Source: Bacillus sp. MRMR6
GTDB lineage: Bacteria; Bacillota; Bacilli; Bacillales; Cytobacillaceae
DNA: 64,000 nucleotides
Reading direction: 5' to 3'
NCBI RefSeq assembly: GCF_001940785.1
Contig: NZ_MSLS01000003.1
Span: forward strand, 121,235 to 185,234
Positions 45,302 to 55,206 of the stretch are shown in pieces (position 1 is the first letter of the stretch; every line of letters begins with the position of its first letter). The position numbers and the translations under genes were made by a program. Under the pieces are notes generated by a model. The model searched no databases and was not told the DNA's origin. It was given only the letters and a program-made list of their open reading frames with translations.

Positions 45302-45352
45302 GTTATTAATCTAGTAAAAAACTCAAAACACTAACCAAATTTCCAGCAGCAT

Positions 45353-46540
45353 CTAAGCCTTTGGTACCTCAATCATTACAGCATCGCCCTGGCCGCCGCC
45401 GCTGCAGATAGCAGCAATTCCGATTCCGCCACCTCGTCGCTTTAATTCATGCATTAAGGTAATGATGATCCGCGCACCGCTTGCTCCAATCGGATGACCT
45501 AATGCCACCGCGCCGCCATTCACATTGATCTTTTCATGGTCAAGTCCGGCAATTTTGCCACTCGCTAAACTAACGGCCGCAAAGGCTTCGTTTATTTCAA
45601 ATAAATCAATTTCATCAACGGTTTTGCCTGTCTTTTTTAATAAGCTATTAATGACAAGCCCAGGTGTTTGCGGGAAGTCCTTTGCTTCAACAGCAACGGC
45701 CGCATGACCTAGGATAATCGCTTCCGGATTACACCCCTGCGCCTCGGCAAGCTCCTCACTCATCAATACAAGAGCCGCCGCCCCGTCATTGACACCCGGT
45801 GCATTTCCAGCTGTGATGGTTCCATCAGAATTAAAAACTGGTGCTAGCTTTGCCAATCTATCTAGTGAAGTGTCTTTACGTGGTGCTTCATCCTGTTCGA
45901 CGACAACGGGTTCCCCTCTTAACTGAGGTACGGTGACAGGCACTATTTCCTGAGAAAATTTCCCGCTTTCGATGGCGGCAATTGCCCGCTGGTGGCTTCT
46001 TAGTGCCCACTCGTCTTGTGCCTCGCGGCTGATTTCCATTTCTTTTGCGGTTGAGTTTCCGTAGGTGCCCATATGGACACCGGTAAAGCTGCAGCTTAAG
46101 CCATCATGTATCATTAAATCCTTTACGGTGGAGTCGCCCATTTTCAGTCCCCAGCGCGCTTTTGGGAGAATGTATGGTGCATTGCTCATCGATTCCATGC
46201 CTCCGGCCACAATGACCTGTTCATCACCGGCGCGTATGATTTGATCTGCCAGAGTCACACTGCGCATCCCTGAAGCACAGACTTTATTTACGGTTTCTGT
46301 TTTTACCCCCCAAGGCAATCCTGCAACTCTAGCCGCTTGGCGTGACGGAATTTGTCCCTGGCCCCCTTGTAAAACCGTTCCTAAAATCACTTCCTGTACT
46401 TCTTCAGCTTGCACCCCTGCTCGTAGTAAGGCTTCTTTCACAGCTATACCCCCAAGCTGTGAAGCAGTCAGGCTGCTTAATGATCCGCCTAGCTTTCCAA
46501 AAGGTGTTCGTACCCCGCTTAAAATGACTGTTCTCCCCAT
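45353..46540 (-). CDS. Acetyl-CoA C-acetyltransferase (thiolase)
   Basis: Releases acetyl-CoA from 3-ketoacyl-CoA, 395 residues. The nucleophile Cys is in [10 protein letters not shown] near residue 89, the second His in [16 protein letters not shown], and the second Cys in [11 protein letters not shown]. Similar to B. subtilis MmgA. The ATG at 46538-46540 has GGGGAG eight bases upstream. An operator-like dyad lies about 60 bp upstream of the gene, after fadF. Confidence 0.96.
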   Translation of the reverse strand: MGRTVILSGVRTPFGKLGGSLSSLTASQLGGIAVKEALLRAGVQAEEVQEVILGTVLQGGQGQIPSRQAARVAGLPWGVKTETVNKVCASGMRSVTLADQIIRAGDEQVIVAGGMESMSNAPYILPKARWGLKMGDSTVKDLMIHDGLSCSFTGVHMGTYGNSTAKEMEISREAQDEWALRSHQRAIAAIESGKFSQEIVPVTVPQLRGEPVVVEQDEAPRKDTSLDRLAKLAPVFNSDGTITAGNAPGVNDGAAALVLMSEELAEAQGCNPEAIILGHAAVAVEAKDFPQTPGLVINSLLKKTGKTVDEIDLFEINEAFAAVSLASGKIAGLDHEKINVNGGAVALGHPIGASGARIIITLMHELKRRGGGIGIAAICSGGGQGDAVMIEVPKA

Positions 46541-46598
46541 TTCAATTTCTCCCCTTTTCAAATTACTAAGTTTCGTAAAGATCCCTTCACTGATTGAC

Positions 46599-46612
46599 TG
46601 AACGCTCGCTCA
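46599..46612 (-). promoter_or_regulatory. Candidate TetR operator upstream of thiolase gene
   Basis: TGAACGCTCGCTCA; its reverse complement matches the fadF operator at 49000 in 11 of 14 positions. No clear promoter hexamers were found around it. About 60 bp further upstream, near 46670-46690, is a cre-like GTAAGCGTTTTAC that misses the CcpA consensus by one base spacing. Confidence 0.5.
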
Positions 46613-46796
46613 ATATTTGTACAAAAAAATCGTACAGGCCTTCCGACCGCACCTTTTACAAATGTAAGCGTTTTACTTTATGCTTTTATTTTACATAAAA
46701 AATAGCAAAAGTTGAAATGTTTTGCACAAAATTCTTAATTTTTTTTGAATTCTGGCAATACACAAATCAACTTCAGCTATTTTAAAAAATTGAAAG

Positions 46797-48896
46797 TTAT
46801 GCCACTTCCCCGCATACAGCTTTTTCTAAAAGTTCGGCGACGTCGTAGGTTGATACTTCTTCTTCTACTTCTTTTGCTTTTGTTCCGTCTGACAGCATGG
46901 TTAGGCAGTATGGACAGCCTGAGCTGATGACGGAAGGATTGACGGCTAGTGCCTGCTCTGTTCGGCTGACGTTGATGCGATGGCCTGTTTCTTCCTCCAT
47001 CCACATTAAGCCTCCGCCTGCGCCACAGCACATTCCCGTTTCACGATTACGTTCCATTTCCACAAGCTTTACGCCAGGAATCGATTTTAGAATCTCTCTC
47101 GGCGGATCATATACATCGTTGTATCGACCTAAGTAACAAGAATCATGGAAGGTAATCGTTTCATTCACAGCATGCTTAGCTACAAGCTTACCGTCACGAA
47201 CGAGTTCATATAACACTTCCGTATGATGGTAAACCTCTGCTTCTAAACCAAAGTCAGGGTACTCATTTTTAAAAATATTATAGGCATGCGGGTCGATTGT
47301 CACAATCTTCTTAACCTCAGCCTTTTCAAATTCTGCAATATTGTTGCTTGCCAGCTCTTGGAACAAGAACTCATTACCAAGACGGCGCGGCGTGTCACCT
47401 GAGTTTTTCTCTTTATTCCCCAAGATTGCAAACTTCACACCCGCTTCGTTTAACAGCTTCGCAAACGAAAGGGCAATCTTTTGGCTGCGATTATCGTAGG
47501 AGCCCATTGAGCCAACCCAAAATAAGTATTCAATTTCCTCGCCAGCCTTTTTCGCTTCTTTTACCGTTGGAACATGAACGTCTTCGCGTGCTTCACGCCA
47601 TGTTTCACGTTCTTTTCGGTTTAAGCCCCATGGATTGCCTTGACGTTCAATATTGGTCATCGCACGCTGGGCATCTGCATCCATCTTTCCTTCTGTTAAA
47701 ACTAAGTAACGGCGAAGGTCAATGATTTTATCTACGTGTTCATTCATAACTGGACATTGGTCTTCACAATTTCGACAGGTCGTACATGCCCAGATTTCTT
47801 CTTCGGTAATCACATCACCAATTAGACTTGGATTGTATACATGCGCTGCTGCTGATTCTTGTGCTCCTTGGCCGCCAGCCGCTATCGCAAGCTGGTTACC
47901 AACTGTATTAGTAAAGGCAAAGGTTGGGACCCAAGGCTGTTTCGAGGTCACCGCTGCGCCATGATTGGTCAGGTGATCTCGTAGTTTTACGATTAAATCC
48001 ATGGGCGAAAGCATTTTGCCTGTTCCTGTAGCCGGACACATATTGGTACATCGTCCACATTCCACACAAGCATAAAAATCAATCATCTGATGCTGGGTAA
48101 AGTCTTCAATTTTTCCAACGCCAAAGCTTTCTTGTGATTCATCTTCAAAATCAACCTTCATCAACTTGCCCGGTTTATCTAAACGGTTGAAATAAACGTT
48201 TGCTGGTCCAGCAATTAAGTGCGCATGCTTGGACTGCGGAACATAGACAAGGAAGGTTAATAAAAATAATAAATGCACCCACCAGGCAAGATAGAAGATA
48301 CTAATGGCAGCGGTTTCACCTATCCACGAAAAAGCGACTGCAATCAACGAAGCAATCGGCTCTGCCCACGTAGCCTCATGACCGTGCCAGATAATGCCCA
48401 TTCCGTTTCCAACTAGAACAGAAAGCATCAAGCCGCCGATAAATATAAGGACAAGTCCTGATTTGAAATTACGCTTTAAGCGAACTAATTTTTCAACGTA
48501 ACGGCGATAAAAGGCCCAAATCACGGCAACTAAAATCATCAATGTAACGATTTCTTGGAAAAAGGTGAAACCGGAATATATTGGTCCAAGCGGTAAGTGT
48601 GAACCTGGAGCTAACCCCTTCCAAATAAAATCAATCGCACCAAATTGAACGAGAATAAAGCCATAAAAGAACATAATATGCATGATACCGCTCTTCTTGT
48701 CCTTTAATAATTTCTTCTGACCGAATACGTTTACCCAAATTTTCTGGAGTCGTTCTTTCACCTTGTTGTCAAACTCGACTTTTTTTCCAAGCTTTATGAA
48801 TTCAATCCGAGTTTTCACTACATAAACAAATAGACTGACAGCGTAAGCGGTTACAACTAGGAATGCAATAAGATTAACCCATAATAGCCCACTCAT
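46797..48896 (-). CDS. fadF: FadF Fe-S oxidoreductase (ETF-linked, heterodisulfide-reductase-like)
   Basis: Membrane protein thought to pass electrons from acyl-CoA dehydrogenases through ETF to menaquinone; B. subtilis YwjF/FadF. The 699-residue chain has about six N-terminal membrane helices (residues 1-240, nitrate-reductase-gamma-like), two 4Fe-4S ferredoxin motifs (CVECGRCTNMCPATG near 278 and CTTCRNCEDQCPVMNEH near 370), and two CCG cysteine-rich domains (SCYLGRYNDVYDPPRE, CCGAGGGLMWMEE, SGCPYC). It is the first gene of the cluster and has an operator inside its promoter. Confidence 0.94.
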   Translation of the reverse strand: MSGLLWVNLIAFLVVTAYAVSLFVYVVKTRIEFIKLGKKVEFDNKVKERLQKIWVNVFGQKKLLKDKKSGIMHIMFFYGFILVQFGAIDFIWKGLAPGSHLPLGPIYSGFTFFQEIVTLMILVAVIWAFYRRYVEKLVRLKRNFKSGLVLIFIGGLMLSVLVGNGMGIIWHGHEATWAEPIASLIAVAFSWIGETAAISIFYLAWWVHLLFLLTFLVYVPQSKHAHLIAGPANVYFNRLDKPGKLMKVDFEDESQESFGVGKIEDFTQHQMIDFYACVECGRCTNMCPATGTGKMLSPMDLIVKLRDHLTNHGAAVTSKQPWVPTFAFTNTVGNQLAIAAGGQGAQESAAAHVYNPSLIGDVITEEEIWACTTCRNCEDQCPVMNEHVDKIIDLRRYLVLTEGKMDADAQRAMTNIERQGNPWGLNRKERETWREAREDVHVPTVKEAKKAGEEIEYLFWVGSMGSYDNRSQKIALSFAKLLNEAGVKFAILGNKEKNSGDTPRRLGNEFLFQELASNNIAEFEKAEVKKIVTIDPHAYNIFKNEYPDFGLEAEVYHHTEVLYELVRDGKLVAKHAVNETITFHDSCYLGRYNDVYDPPREILKSIPGVKLVEMERNRETGMCCGAGGGLMWMEEETGHRINVSRTEQALAVNPSVISSGCPYCLTMLSDGTKAKEVEEEVSTYDVAELLEKAVCGEVA

Positions 48897-48990
48897 TCAA
48901 AACGCCCCTTCCCCTTAATTTTAAATTGTTCCTTCCAAAACCCAAAGTTGTAGAAAATTTTTAACATTTTCTGAATTTATACTTATCTCC

Positions 48991-49018
48991 ATTATAATAT
49001 GAATGAGCATTCAGTCAA
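48991..49018 (-). promoter_or_regulatory. fadF promoter with TetR/FadR-type operator in the spacer
   Basis: Minus-strand TTGACT (49013-49018), 16-bp spacer, TATAAT (48991-48996). The perfect-ended dyad TGAATGAGCATTCA (49000-49013) fills the spacer, so binding would exclude polymerase. It resembles the FadR box (TGAATGA...TCATTCA) but with a shorter centre. Confidence 0.75.
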
Positions 49019-49051
49019 TGATTTTTACTTAAAAGTTCATTTGACTTTTTG

Positions 49052-49095
49052 CAAATTCATACTAATGGCCTTTCAAATTCATACTAATGACCTTG
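49052..49095. repeat. Two direct 22-bp repeats between fadF and cls
   Basis: CAAATTCATACTAATG is repeated at 49052 and 49074 with a GGCC/GACC variation after it. It is another intergenic repeat of about two helical turns. The rest of the 48897-49231 gap holds the fadF promoter and cls leader; no gene was seen. Confidence 0.7.
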
Positions 49096-49231
49096 TTTGG
49101 CAAACATAAAACAAAGTCAAACTACAATTAACGGGATTATCCTCCATAACCCTTTGATTGTTTTGTTTGCGGTTCTTTAAACCTTTCCATCCATGTTGTG
49201 TGTGGGATAAATGATTGGAGGAAAATTGTTT

Positions 49232-50437
49232 ATGAGGTTTATTTTTATTTTGACAGGACTTTTACTACTGATTTTTGTCTGGCTCTACCTAGATTTCTCG
49301 CTAGGCAGGCAGAAACACTTTTCGATCACTCGTAAACAACAGGAGAACCCTATTCTATATGGGGATTTCGATATTTTCCCTCGGGGCAAATCATTATTTT
49401 CCGATTATTTTAGTGAATTACAAAGTGCAAAAAAGCATATCCACATATTGTTTTATATCGTCCGAGATGACGAATTCAGTCAGGAATTTTTTGATATTTT
49501 AAAAGCAAAAGCGAAAGAGGGCGTGGAAGTCAGACTGCTCGCAGACAGAATCGGCAGTTTTGGATTAAAAAAGCAAACAATAATCGAATTGCAGGATGCT
49601 GGTGTCCAATTTGCTTATAGCAATCGAATAAAGCTGCCCTACCTTTTTTACTCGTCACAAGTAAGAAATCACCGCAAAATCTCGATTATTGATGGTAAAA
49701 TTGGTTACCTTGGCGGCTTCAATATTGGTAAAGAGTACATCGATCAAGATCCCGAGCTGAGTCCGTGGCGTGATTATCATTTAAAAATTACCGGTGAGAG
49801 TATCCCCTCCCTCCAGCAAGAATTTTTTAATGATTGGAAGGAGTATTCAGAAGAAAAACTTACGGATGAATCGGTTTATTATGAAAAACAGCCGAAAGGC
49901 AGGATACCCCATCAATATGTCCCAACAGAAGCAAATCAGCTTGAAGACAGGTACATCGCTCTGCTGCGGAAAGCGGAGGATTCGATTATGATTGGCACAC
50001 CTTATTTTGTACCAAGTAATAAGGTCCTTGACGAACTCGTGCAAGCCGCAAAGAGAGGAATTCAAATTACGATTGTTGTCCCTTTTATATCTGATCATAT
50101 GCTTGTACAAGAAGCTTCATACCGGTATTTACGAACGATGCTTCGTGAAGGTGCACAGGTGTATCAATATAAAAAAGGATTTTATCACGCCAAATCCATT
50201 GTCATTGATGAGAAAATCTGCGACATTGGGACCGCCAATTTTGATAAAAGGAGTTTATTTTTAAACAAAGAAATCAATTGTTATTTCTATGACCCTGCCT
50301 TTGTTAGGCGTTTTAAAGAAATTTTAGAAAAAGACATTCTTGATTCTAAACAGGTAAGCTTAGAGGACCTTAATAAAAAAAATCTAAAAAGGACATTTAA
50401 AGAAGCTATTGCTGGTGCTTTTTCCTATTTTTTATAG
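49232..50437 (+). CDS. Cardiolipin synthase (phospholipase-D family, ClsB/YwjE-like)
   Basis: Membrane enzyme joining two phosphatidylglycerols, 401 residues from the ATG at 49232 with a GGAGG site (an ATG seven codons upstream precedes that site). One N-terminal membrane helix at about 3-20, then two PLD domains: first HKD motif HRKISIIDGKIGYLGGFNIG, second HAKSIVIDEKICDIGTANFD. In B. subtilis ywjE has the same position next to fadF and uvsE. It is followed by uvsE after 18 bp. Confidence 0.93.
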   Translation: MRFIFILTGLLLLIFVWLYLDFSLGRQKHFSITRKQQENPILYGDFDIFPRGKSLFSDYFSELQSAKKHIHILFYIVRDDEFSQEFFDILKAKAKEGVEVRLLADRIGSFGLKKQTIIELQDAGVQFAYSNRIKLPYLFYSSQVRNHRKISIIDGKIGYLGGFNIGKEYIDQDPELSPWRDYHLKITGESIPSLQQEFFNDWKEYSEEKLTDESVYYEKQPKGRIPHQYVPTEANQLEDRYIALLRKAEDSIMIGTPYFVPSNKVLDELVQAAKRGIQITIVVPFISDHMLVQEASYRYLRTMLREGAQVYQYKKGFYHAKSIVIDEKICDIGTANFDKRSLFLNKEINCYFYDPAFVRRFKEILEKDILDSKQVSLEDLNKKNLKRTFKEAIAGAFSYFL

Positions 50438-50455
50438 ACAGGAGTTAGGTAAAAG

Positions 50456-51412
50456 ATGAAGATCCGTTTCGGTTATGTATCAACGGCGATCAGTCTATGG
50501 GATGCTTCCCCTGCTAAAAGTCTTACCTATACCCGCTACCAGCAGTTAAGTGAAGGGGAACGCATTGAAAAATTGCTGCATGTTACCCAGCAAAATATTC
50601 ATCATACATTACGGATGCTTCACTACAATATCGCCCATGAAATTGAGGTGTACCGGCTTTCCAGCTCGATTGTTCCTTTAGCGACCCATCCCGATGTCCG
50701 CTGGGATTTTATAACACCTTTTCAGAACGAATGGCAAGAACTTGGCAAACTTATCAAAAAGCATAGACTCAGGGTTAGCTTTCATCCAAATCAATTTACT
50801 TTGTTCACCTCGAAGCAAAAAAAGATTACCGATAATGCCGTCATCGATATGGAATACCACTATGACATGTTTCAAGCGATGGGTGTGGCGGATGCTGGGC
50901 TAATCAATATTCATATTGGTGGTGCTTACGGCGATAAGGTGGAAACCATTACTCGCTTTCATAAAAATCTTAAAAAGCTGCCACTTCATATTAAAAGAGT
51001 GATGACCTTAGAAAATGATGATAAAACCTACAACACAGAGGAGACCCTGCTCGCTTGTGAAAAGGAATCGATTCCGCTCGTGTTCGACTATCATCACCAT
51101 ATGGCCAATCTTTGCGTGCCTGAACTTAGAGACCTTCTGCCAAGAGTGTTTCAAACCTGGGACCATACCCATCACATCCCCAAGATTCACATCAGTTCAC
51201 CAAGGAGCCAGAAGGAATTCCGCGCCCATGCAGAAATGGTTGATTTGAATTTTATCATGCCCCTACTGGATTTGCTTCGCGAACTAGGACAGGATATTGA
51301 TTTCATGATTGAGGCAAAATCAAAGGACCAGGCGCTATTAAAACTAGTCGAGGACATGAGCAAGCTTCGCGGCTACAAACGTATCAGCGGCGGGACTATT
51401 GAAGTGAAATAA
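50456..51412 (+). CDS. uvsE: UV damage endonuclease UvsE/UvdE
   Basis: Nicks DNA 5' to UV photoproducts, 318 residues, TIM-barrel with metal ligands. Visible blocks are [61 protein letters not shown] and PKIHISSPR, which carry the His, Glu and Asp metal ligands. It is co-transcribed with cls and matches ywjD of B. subtilis; spore UV resistance is its known role. Confidence 0.95.
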   Translation: MKIRFGYVSTAISLWDASPAKSLTYTRYQQLSEGERIEKLLHVTQQNIHHTLRMLHYNIAHEIEVYRLSSSIVPLATHPDVRWDFITPFQNEWQELGKLIKKHRLRVSFHPNQFTLFTSKQKKITDNAVIDMEYHYDMFQAMGVADAGLINIHIGGAYGDKVETITRFHKNLKKLPLHIKRVMTLENDDKTYNTEETLLACEKESIPLVFDYHHHMANLCVPELRDLLPRVFQTWDHTHHIPKIHISSPRSQKEFRAHAEMVDLNFIMPLLDLLRELGQDIDFMIEAKSKDQALLKLVEDMSKLRGYKRISGGTIEVK

Positions 51413-51473
51413 CGGTGCATGTTTTTCGTGATAAGTGGTTAAAGTAAATCCGATGAACCAAGGAGGGATATAA

Positions 51474-51593
51474 ATGGAGAGTACTAACCAATTTGTCCAA
51501 AAATTCAATGAAAATAAGAAAAAACAAGCGAAAAACAAAAAAAGCCAGGGCAATGGCCATCCCGAACAAAAACTTCCTAATAAGCTGCATTAA
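51474..51593 (+). CDS. Very small basic protein, DUF4023-like (39 residues)
   Basis: ATG at 51474 after AAGGAGGGATATAA, stop at 51591-51593. The product begins MESTNQFVQKFNENKKKQ and ends NGHPEQKLPNKLH; it is Lys/Asn/Gln-rich and likely disordered. This matches my memory of DUF4023 proteins, which are short and of unknown role in bacilli. It lies 61 bp after uvsE and ends at a shared terminator opposite sspH, suggesting late sporulation expression. Confidence 0.75.
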   Translation: MESTNQFVQKFNENKKKQAKNKKSQGNGHPEQKLPNKLH

Positions 51594-51595
51594 CC

Positions 51596-51624
51596 AAAAG
51601 AGTCTCCGATGTGGAGACTCTTTT
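51596..51624. terminator. Bidirectional terminator between DUF4023 gene and sspH
   Basis: Perfect 12-bp stem AAAAGAGTCTCC / GGAGACTCTTTT with T runs on both sides. Confidence 0.92.
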
Positions 51625-51807
51625 TTAATCTTCCTCGATTAAGTTTAAGACCGGGACGTCTCGCTCTTCTTCGGGATTCTGCTTCGAATAAATTCTCGCC
51701 ATTTTCGTTGCCTCATCTACATGCTGGATGATCACAGGCGCTCCATCATAGGTCACATTAATCATTTCAACAGACTCAGCAATTTCCTTAGCCCTTCCTA
51801 CGTTCAT
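51625..51807 (-). CDS. sspH: Small acid-soluble spore protein, SspH family
   Basis: Minor forespore DNA-associated protein, 60 residues, starting MNVGRAKEIAESVEMINVTYDGAPVIIQHVDEATKMARIY and ending LNLIEED; B. subtilis SspH has the same pattern. I set the start at the ATG at 51805-51807 (GGAG eight bases upstream). A longer in-frame version from 51924 would add 39 residues, but that stretch contains a forespore-type promoter, so it is leader. Confidence 0.88.
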   Translation of the reverse strand: MNVGRAKEIAESVEMINVTYDGAPVIIQHVDEATKMARIYSKQNPEEERDVPVLNLIEED

Positions 51808-51836
51808 ACGGTTCACTCCTCCATCAAAGTCACTAA

Positions 51837-51866
51837 TAATATCTGCAAAAACTGGAGAACTATTCA
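51837..51866 (-). promoter_or_regulatory. Sigma-G-like promoter of sspH
   Basis: Minus-strand TGAATA (51861-51866), 17-bp spacer, GATATTA (51837-51843), compared with the forespore consensus TGMATA / CATAYTA. It sits at the right distance from the sspH ribosome binding site. Confidence 0.6.
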
Positions 51867-51923
51867 TGTGGTGGTGGGAAAATCCAACTGATTTACCTGC
51901 CAGCATGGAAGTTTTACCTACCA

Positions 51924-51954
51924 TAAAAATGCCCCCTTTGCTAAAAAGGGAGCA
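51924..51954 (-). terminator. Terminator of argS
   Basis: Stem GCTCCCTTT / AAAGGGGGC on the minus strand followed by ATTTTTA, about ten bases beyond argS. Confidence 0.78.
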
Positions 51955-51963
51955 AAATCTTCA

Positions 51964-53634
51964 TTACATTTTTTCAGGAGCAGAAACCCCGATTAAGGCT
52001 AGGGCATTGCGGAGGCTGACCTGAACTGCCTTGATCAATCCTAAACGTGCCTTCGTCCGTTCTGGATGCTCAGGATCCAATACTTTTTCCGCATTGTAAA
52101 AGCTGTGGAATGTGGAAGCCAGTTCAAAGATATAATTTGAAATTCGGTGCGGCATACGCTTGACCGCTGCCTCGCCTACCGCCTGCGGGAACTCACCAAG
52201 CTTTTTCAAAAGATCCATTTCCTTTTCAGATGCCACTAAGGAAAAATCAGCACCGGAATCTACCTGAATTCCTTGTTCTTCGCCTGCACGCAGAATACTG
52301 CAGATCCGCGCGTGCGCATATTGTGCATAATAGACTGGATTCTCATTCGATTCTGACACGGCTAAATCTAAATCGAAGTCCATATGTGTGTCCGCACTGC
52401 GCATCGCAAAGAAATACCGTGTCGCATCGAGGCCGACCTCATCAACCAAATCACGCATCGTAACAGCCTTTCCGGTCCGCTTACTCATCTTCATCTTCTC
52501 ACCATCTTTATAAAGATGTACAAGCTGAATAATCTCGACCTCAAGTGCCTCGCGGTCATAGCCAAGCGACTGAATCGCCGCCTTCATCCTTGGAATATAC
52601 CCGTGGTGATCGGCACCCCAAATATTAATCAGTTTCTCAAACCCACGATTGAGCTTGTCCTTGTGATAAGCAATATCCGGCAGTAGATACGTATAAGAAC
52701 CGTCCTGCTTGATCAATACGCGATTCTTGTCATCGCCGAAATCCGTCGAACGAAGCCAGGTTGCTCCATCTTCTTCATAAATATAGCCATTTTGACGCAA
52801 GGCCACTAACGCTTCGTCAATTTTCCCATTTTTATAAAGTGAGGTTTCTGAGAACCATACATCAAAGCGGACACGAAAATCCTCAAGGTCCTTTTGGAGC
52901 TTCGCCATTTCATACTTCAAACCATACTCACGGAAAAACTCAAACCGCTCCTCAGCACTGACATTTGCATGCTTGTCACCAAACTCCTCAGCCAACTTCT
53001 TCCCGATACCGATGATATCCGCACCGTGGTAACCATCTTCCGGCATGTTTTTCTCAAGCCCCAGCGCCTGGAAATAACGTGCTTCGACCGAGTATGCCAA
53101 GTTATTAATCTGATTTCCTGCGTCATTAATATAATACTCACGGGAAACATCATAGCCCGCCTTGTCTAAAATATTGCACAAAGAATCACCGACCGCCGCA
53201 CCGCGTGCATGGCCGAGGTGAAGGTCACCGGTCGGGTTTGCCGATACAAACTCAATTTGTATCTTCTGTCTGCCGCCAACCGTCGTTTCCCCGTACTTCT
53301 CTCCAGCCTCAAGCACCGTCGGAATCAGGTCAGTCAAATAAGCATTATTCATGTGAAAATTAATGAATCCCGGCCCTGCCAATTCCATTTTTTCTATTGA
53401 CGCCTTTGAACGATCAAAATGTTCAATAATTGCTTCTGCAATCATTCGCGGCGCCTTTTTTGCCACACGCGCAAGCTGCATTGCCATATTCGTCGAATAA
53501 TCTCCGTGCGCCTTTTCTTTAGGAATTTCTAAAATCACATCAGGAATTTGCTCTTCTGTTGCCAAGTTTGCCTTGATTACAGCGGCCCGGATTTCTTCCT
53601 TTAACCTTGTCTGTACCTGTTCTACAATGTTCAT
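51964..53634 (-). CDS. argS: Arginyl-tRNA synthetase
   Basis: Class I synthetase, 556 residues. The Arg-N domain (1-110) precedes the ATP motif HLGH in [20 protein letters not shown]; the KMSKR-like signature is [16 protein letters not shown] near 370, and the anticodon-binding DALR domain has [14 protein letters not shown] and ends [15 protein letters not shown]. Its start overlaps the ywiB stop codon by one base. Confidence 0.98.
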   Translation of the reverse strand: MNIVEQVQTRLKEEIRAAVIKANLATEEQIPDVILEIPKEKAHGDYSTNMAMQLARVAKKAPRMIAEAIIEHFDRSKASIEKMELAGPGFINFHMNNAYLTDLIPTVLEAGEKYGETTVGGRQKIQIEFVSANPTGDLHLGHARGAAVGDSLCNILDKAGYDVSREYYINDAGNQINNLAYSVEARYFQALGLEKNMPEDGYHGADIIGIGKKLAEEFGDKHANVSAEERFEFFREYGLKYEMAKLQKDLEDFRVRFDVWFSETSLYKNGKIDEALVALRQNGYIYEEDGATWLRSTDFGDDKNRVLIKQDGSYTYLLPDIAYHKDKLNRGFEKLINIWGADHHGYIPRMKAAIQSLGYDREALEVEIIQLVHLYKDGEKMKMSKRTGKAVTMRDLVDEVGLDATRYFFAMRSADTHMDFDLDLAVSESNENPVYYAQYAHARICSILRAGEEQGIQVDSGADFSLVASEKEMDLLKKLGEFPQAVGEAAVKRMPHRISNYIFELASTFHSFYNAEKVLDPEHPERTKARLGLIKAVQVSLRNALALIGVSAPEKM

Positions 53635-54056
53635 TACTTCTCCTCCTGAAATGCTATTTCTAAATGGTATGTATTATCAGGTGAGCCATTCAACGAGAAA
53701 TCATAAACGATCTCAATAAGACCTTTCCCATTTTCATAGGAAAAATCAATCTTTCTCGCCGTCGTCTCTGTCGCAAATTCTCCAAAAGACATTTCATAAC
53801 TCCCATTAAGCCTCCGATTCACCTCAAACGGCAAGCGCATCTTAAGGGCCCCGCCTCGTAGAATCAACGCCCCAGTCTTCGAAATTTTCACAATCGTCCG
53901 GACCGTTCCTTCTTCAATCACTTCTTCATATTTCAAAAAGTGGGCATTTCCTTTTTCAAAGTATCGACCAAAAACCGTCAATTCAAAAGTCTCATTCTGG
54001 TCAATTGTCGTTTTTACATTAACTTTTACTATTGTTTCTGTTTCAGGGGTAGACAA
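53634..54056 (-). CDS. ywiB: DUF1934 beta-barrel protein YwiB
   Basis: A 140-residue cytosolic protein with a calycin/lipocalin-like barrel, always found before argS in bacilli; role unknown. Characteristic runs are [27 protein letters not shown] and the closing strands [23 protein letters not shown]. It shares a base with the argS start, so the pair is translationally coupled. Confidence 0.87.
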   Translation of the reverse strand: MSTPETETIVKVNVKTTIDQNETFELTVFGRYFEKGNAHFLKYEEVIEEGTVRTIVKISKTGALILRGGALKMRLPFEVNRRLNGSYEMSFGEFATETTARKIDFSYENGKGLIEIVYDFSLNGSPDNTYHLEIAFQEEK

Positions 54057-54140
54057 ATCTCCTGCACTCCCTTTGCTAACTTTTTTCGACTAGTTTCAGT
54101 CTTCTATTATAACCTTTTCTCATTGTCAAATTCAAAAGAA

Positions 54141-54165
54141 TGCCTGCCCCGGTGTGGGGCAGGCA
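54141..54165 (-). terminator. Terminator of speB
   Basis: Perfect 10-bp stem TGCCTGCCCC / GGGGCAGGCA with a five-base loop, followed by TTCTTTT on the minus strand. Confidence 0.82.
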
Positions 54166-54188
54166 CCTATTAACTCGGATTTCTGGCT

Positions 54189-55061
54189 TTATTTTACCCA
54201 GCCAAGAAGCATTTCACGAATTAGTTTACTAGCTGTGTTTGCTGTTTGTTCTGAATGGTCATAGATTGGCGCCACTTCCACAAGGTCGCCTCCGACTACA
54301 TTTACTTCAGAGCGGGCAATTTCATGAATCGAAGCAAGCAGTTCTCTTGAAGTGATTCCGCCTGCATCCACTGTTCCCGTTCCTGGCGCATGCGCTGGGT
54401 CAAGTACGTCGATATCAATGGTTACATAAACAGGACGTCCTGCAAGTGTTGGCAGGATTTCCTTTAACGGCTCTAGTACCTCAAACTTTGAGATATGCAT
54501 GCCGTTTTCCTTCGCCCACTGGAATTCTTCTTTCATACCAGAGCGGATTCCGAAAGAATAGACATTTTTCGGACCGATGTGCTCAGCAATTTTTCGAATT
54601 GGCGTAGAATGTGACAGAGGCTCGCCTTCGTAATGCTCACGTAAATCGGTATGGGCATCAAAATGAATGATCGCTAAATCAGGGTATTTCTTATACATTG
54701 CTTTCATAACAGGCCAAGATACTAAATGCTCTCCGCCCATTCCAAGCGGGAACTTGCCTGCATCTAGAAGCTGGTCGATATAATCCTCGATCATATCAAT
54801 ACTTTTTTGCGGGTTACCAAACGGCAGCGGGATATCCCCTGCATCAAAATACTTTACATCCTCAAGCTCTCGGTCAAGATACGCACTGTACTCCTCGAGG
54901 CCAATTGACACCTCGCGAATACGCGTCGGGCCAAAACGGGACCCCGGACGGTAACTTACTGTCCAGTCCATCGGCATCCCATAAAGCACCGCCCTGCTAC
55001 TTTCAAAACTTGGATGGCTCTTAATAAAAACATTACCAGAATAAGCCTCATCAAAACGCAT
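54189..55061 (-). CDS. speB: Agmatinase
   Basis: Mn2+ ureohydrolase making putrescine and urea from agmatine, 290 residues. Metal ligands are in MGGEHLVSW, IIHFDAHTDLRE and VTIDIDVLDPAHAPGTGT. The ATG at 55059-55061 has a GAGGG site; 23 residues of upstream open frame are unsupported. It follows speE, which uses the putrescine. Confidence 0.95.
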   Translation of the reverse strand: MRFDEAYSGNVFIKSHPSFESSRAVLYGMPMDWTVSYRPGSRFGPTRIREVSIGLEEYSAYLDRELEDVKYFDAGDIPLPFGNPQKSIDMIEDYIDQLLDAGKFPLGMGGEHLVSWPVMKAMYKKYPDLAIIHFDAHTDLREHYEGEPLSHSTPIRKIAEHIGPKNVYSFGIRSGMKEEFQWAKENGMHISKFEVLEPLKEILPTLAGRPVYVTIDIDVLDPAHAPGTGTVDAGGITSRELLASIHEIARSEVNVVGGDLVEVAPIYDHSEQTANTASKLIREMLLGWVK

Positions 55062-55206
55062 TAAATATCCCTCAATTCTATGTATACTCGTACAATAGCT
55101 ATATTTGGACGCGGCCAGGTGGCCGCGCAATAAATATTACTCGATTAACTTTATTAGTTACCTCTTTTGCCAATTCAGCACCCGTTTAGGGCACTTACCA
55201 CATTAA

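Noticed and set aside
46670..46690. CcpA cre site upstream of the thiolase gene
   Set aside because: GTAAGCGTTTTAC is close, but the final C is one base out of place relative to the consensus.
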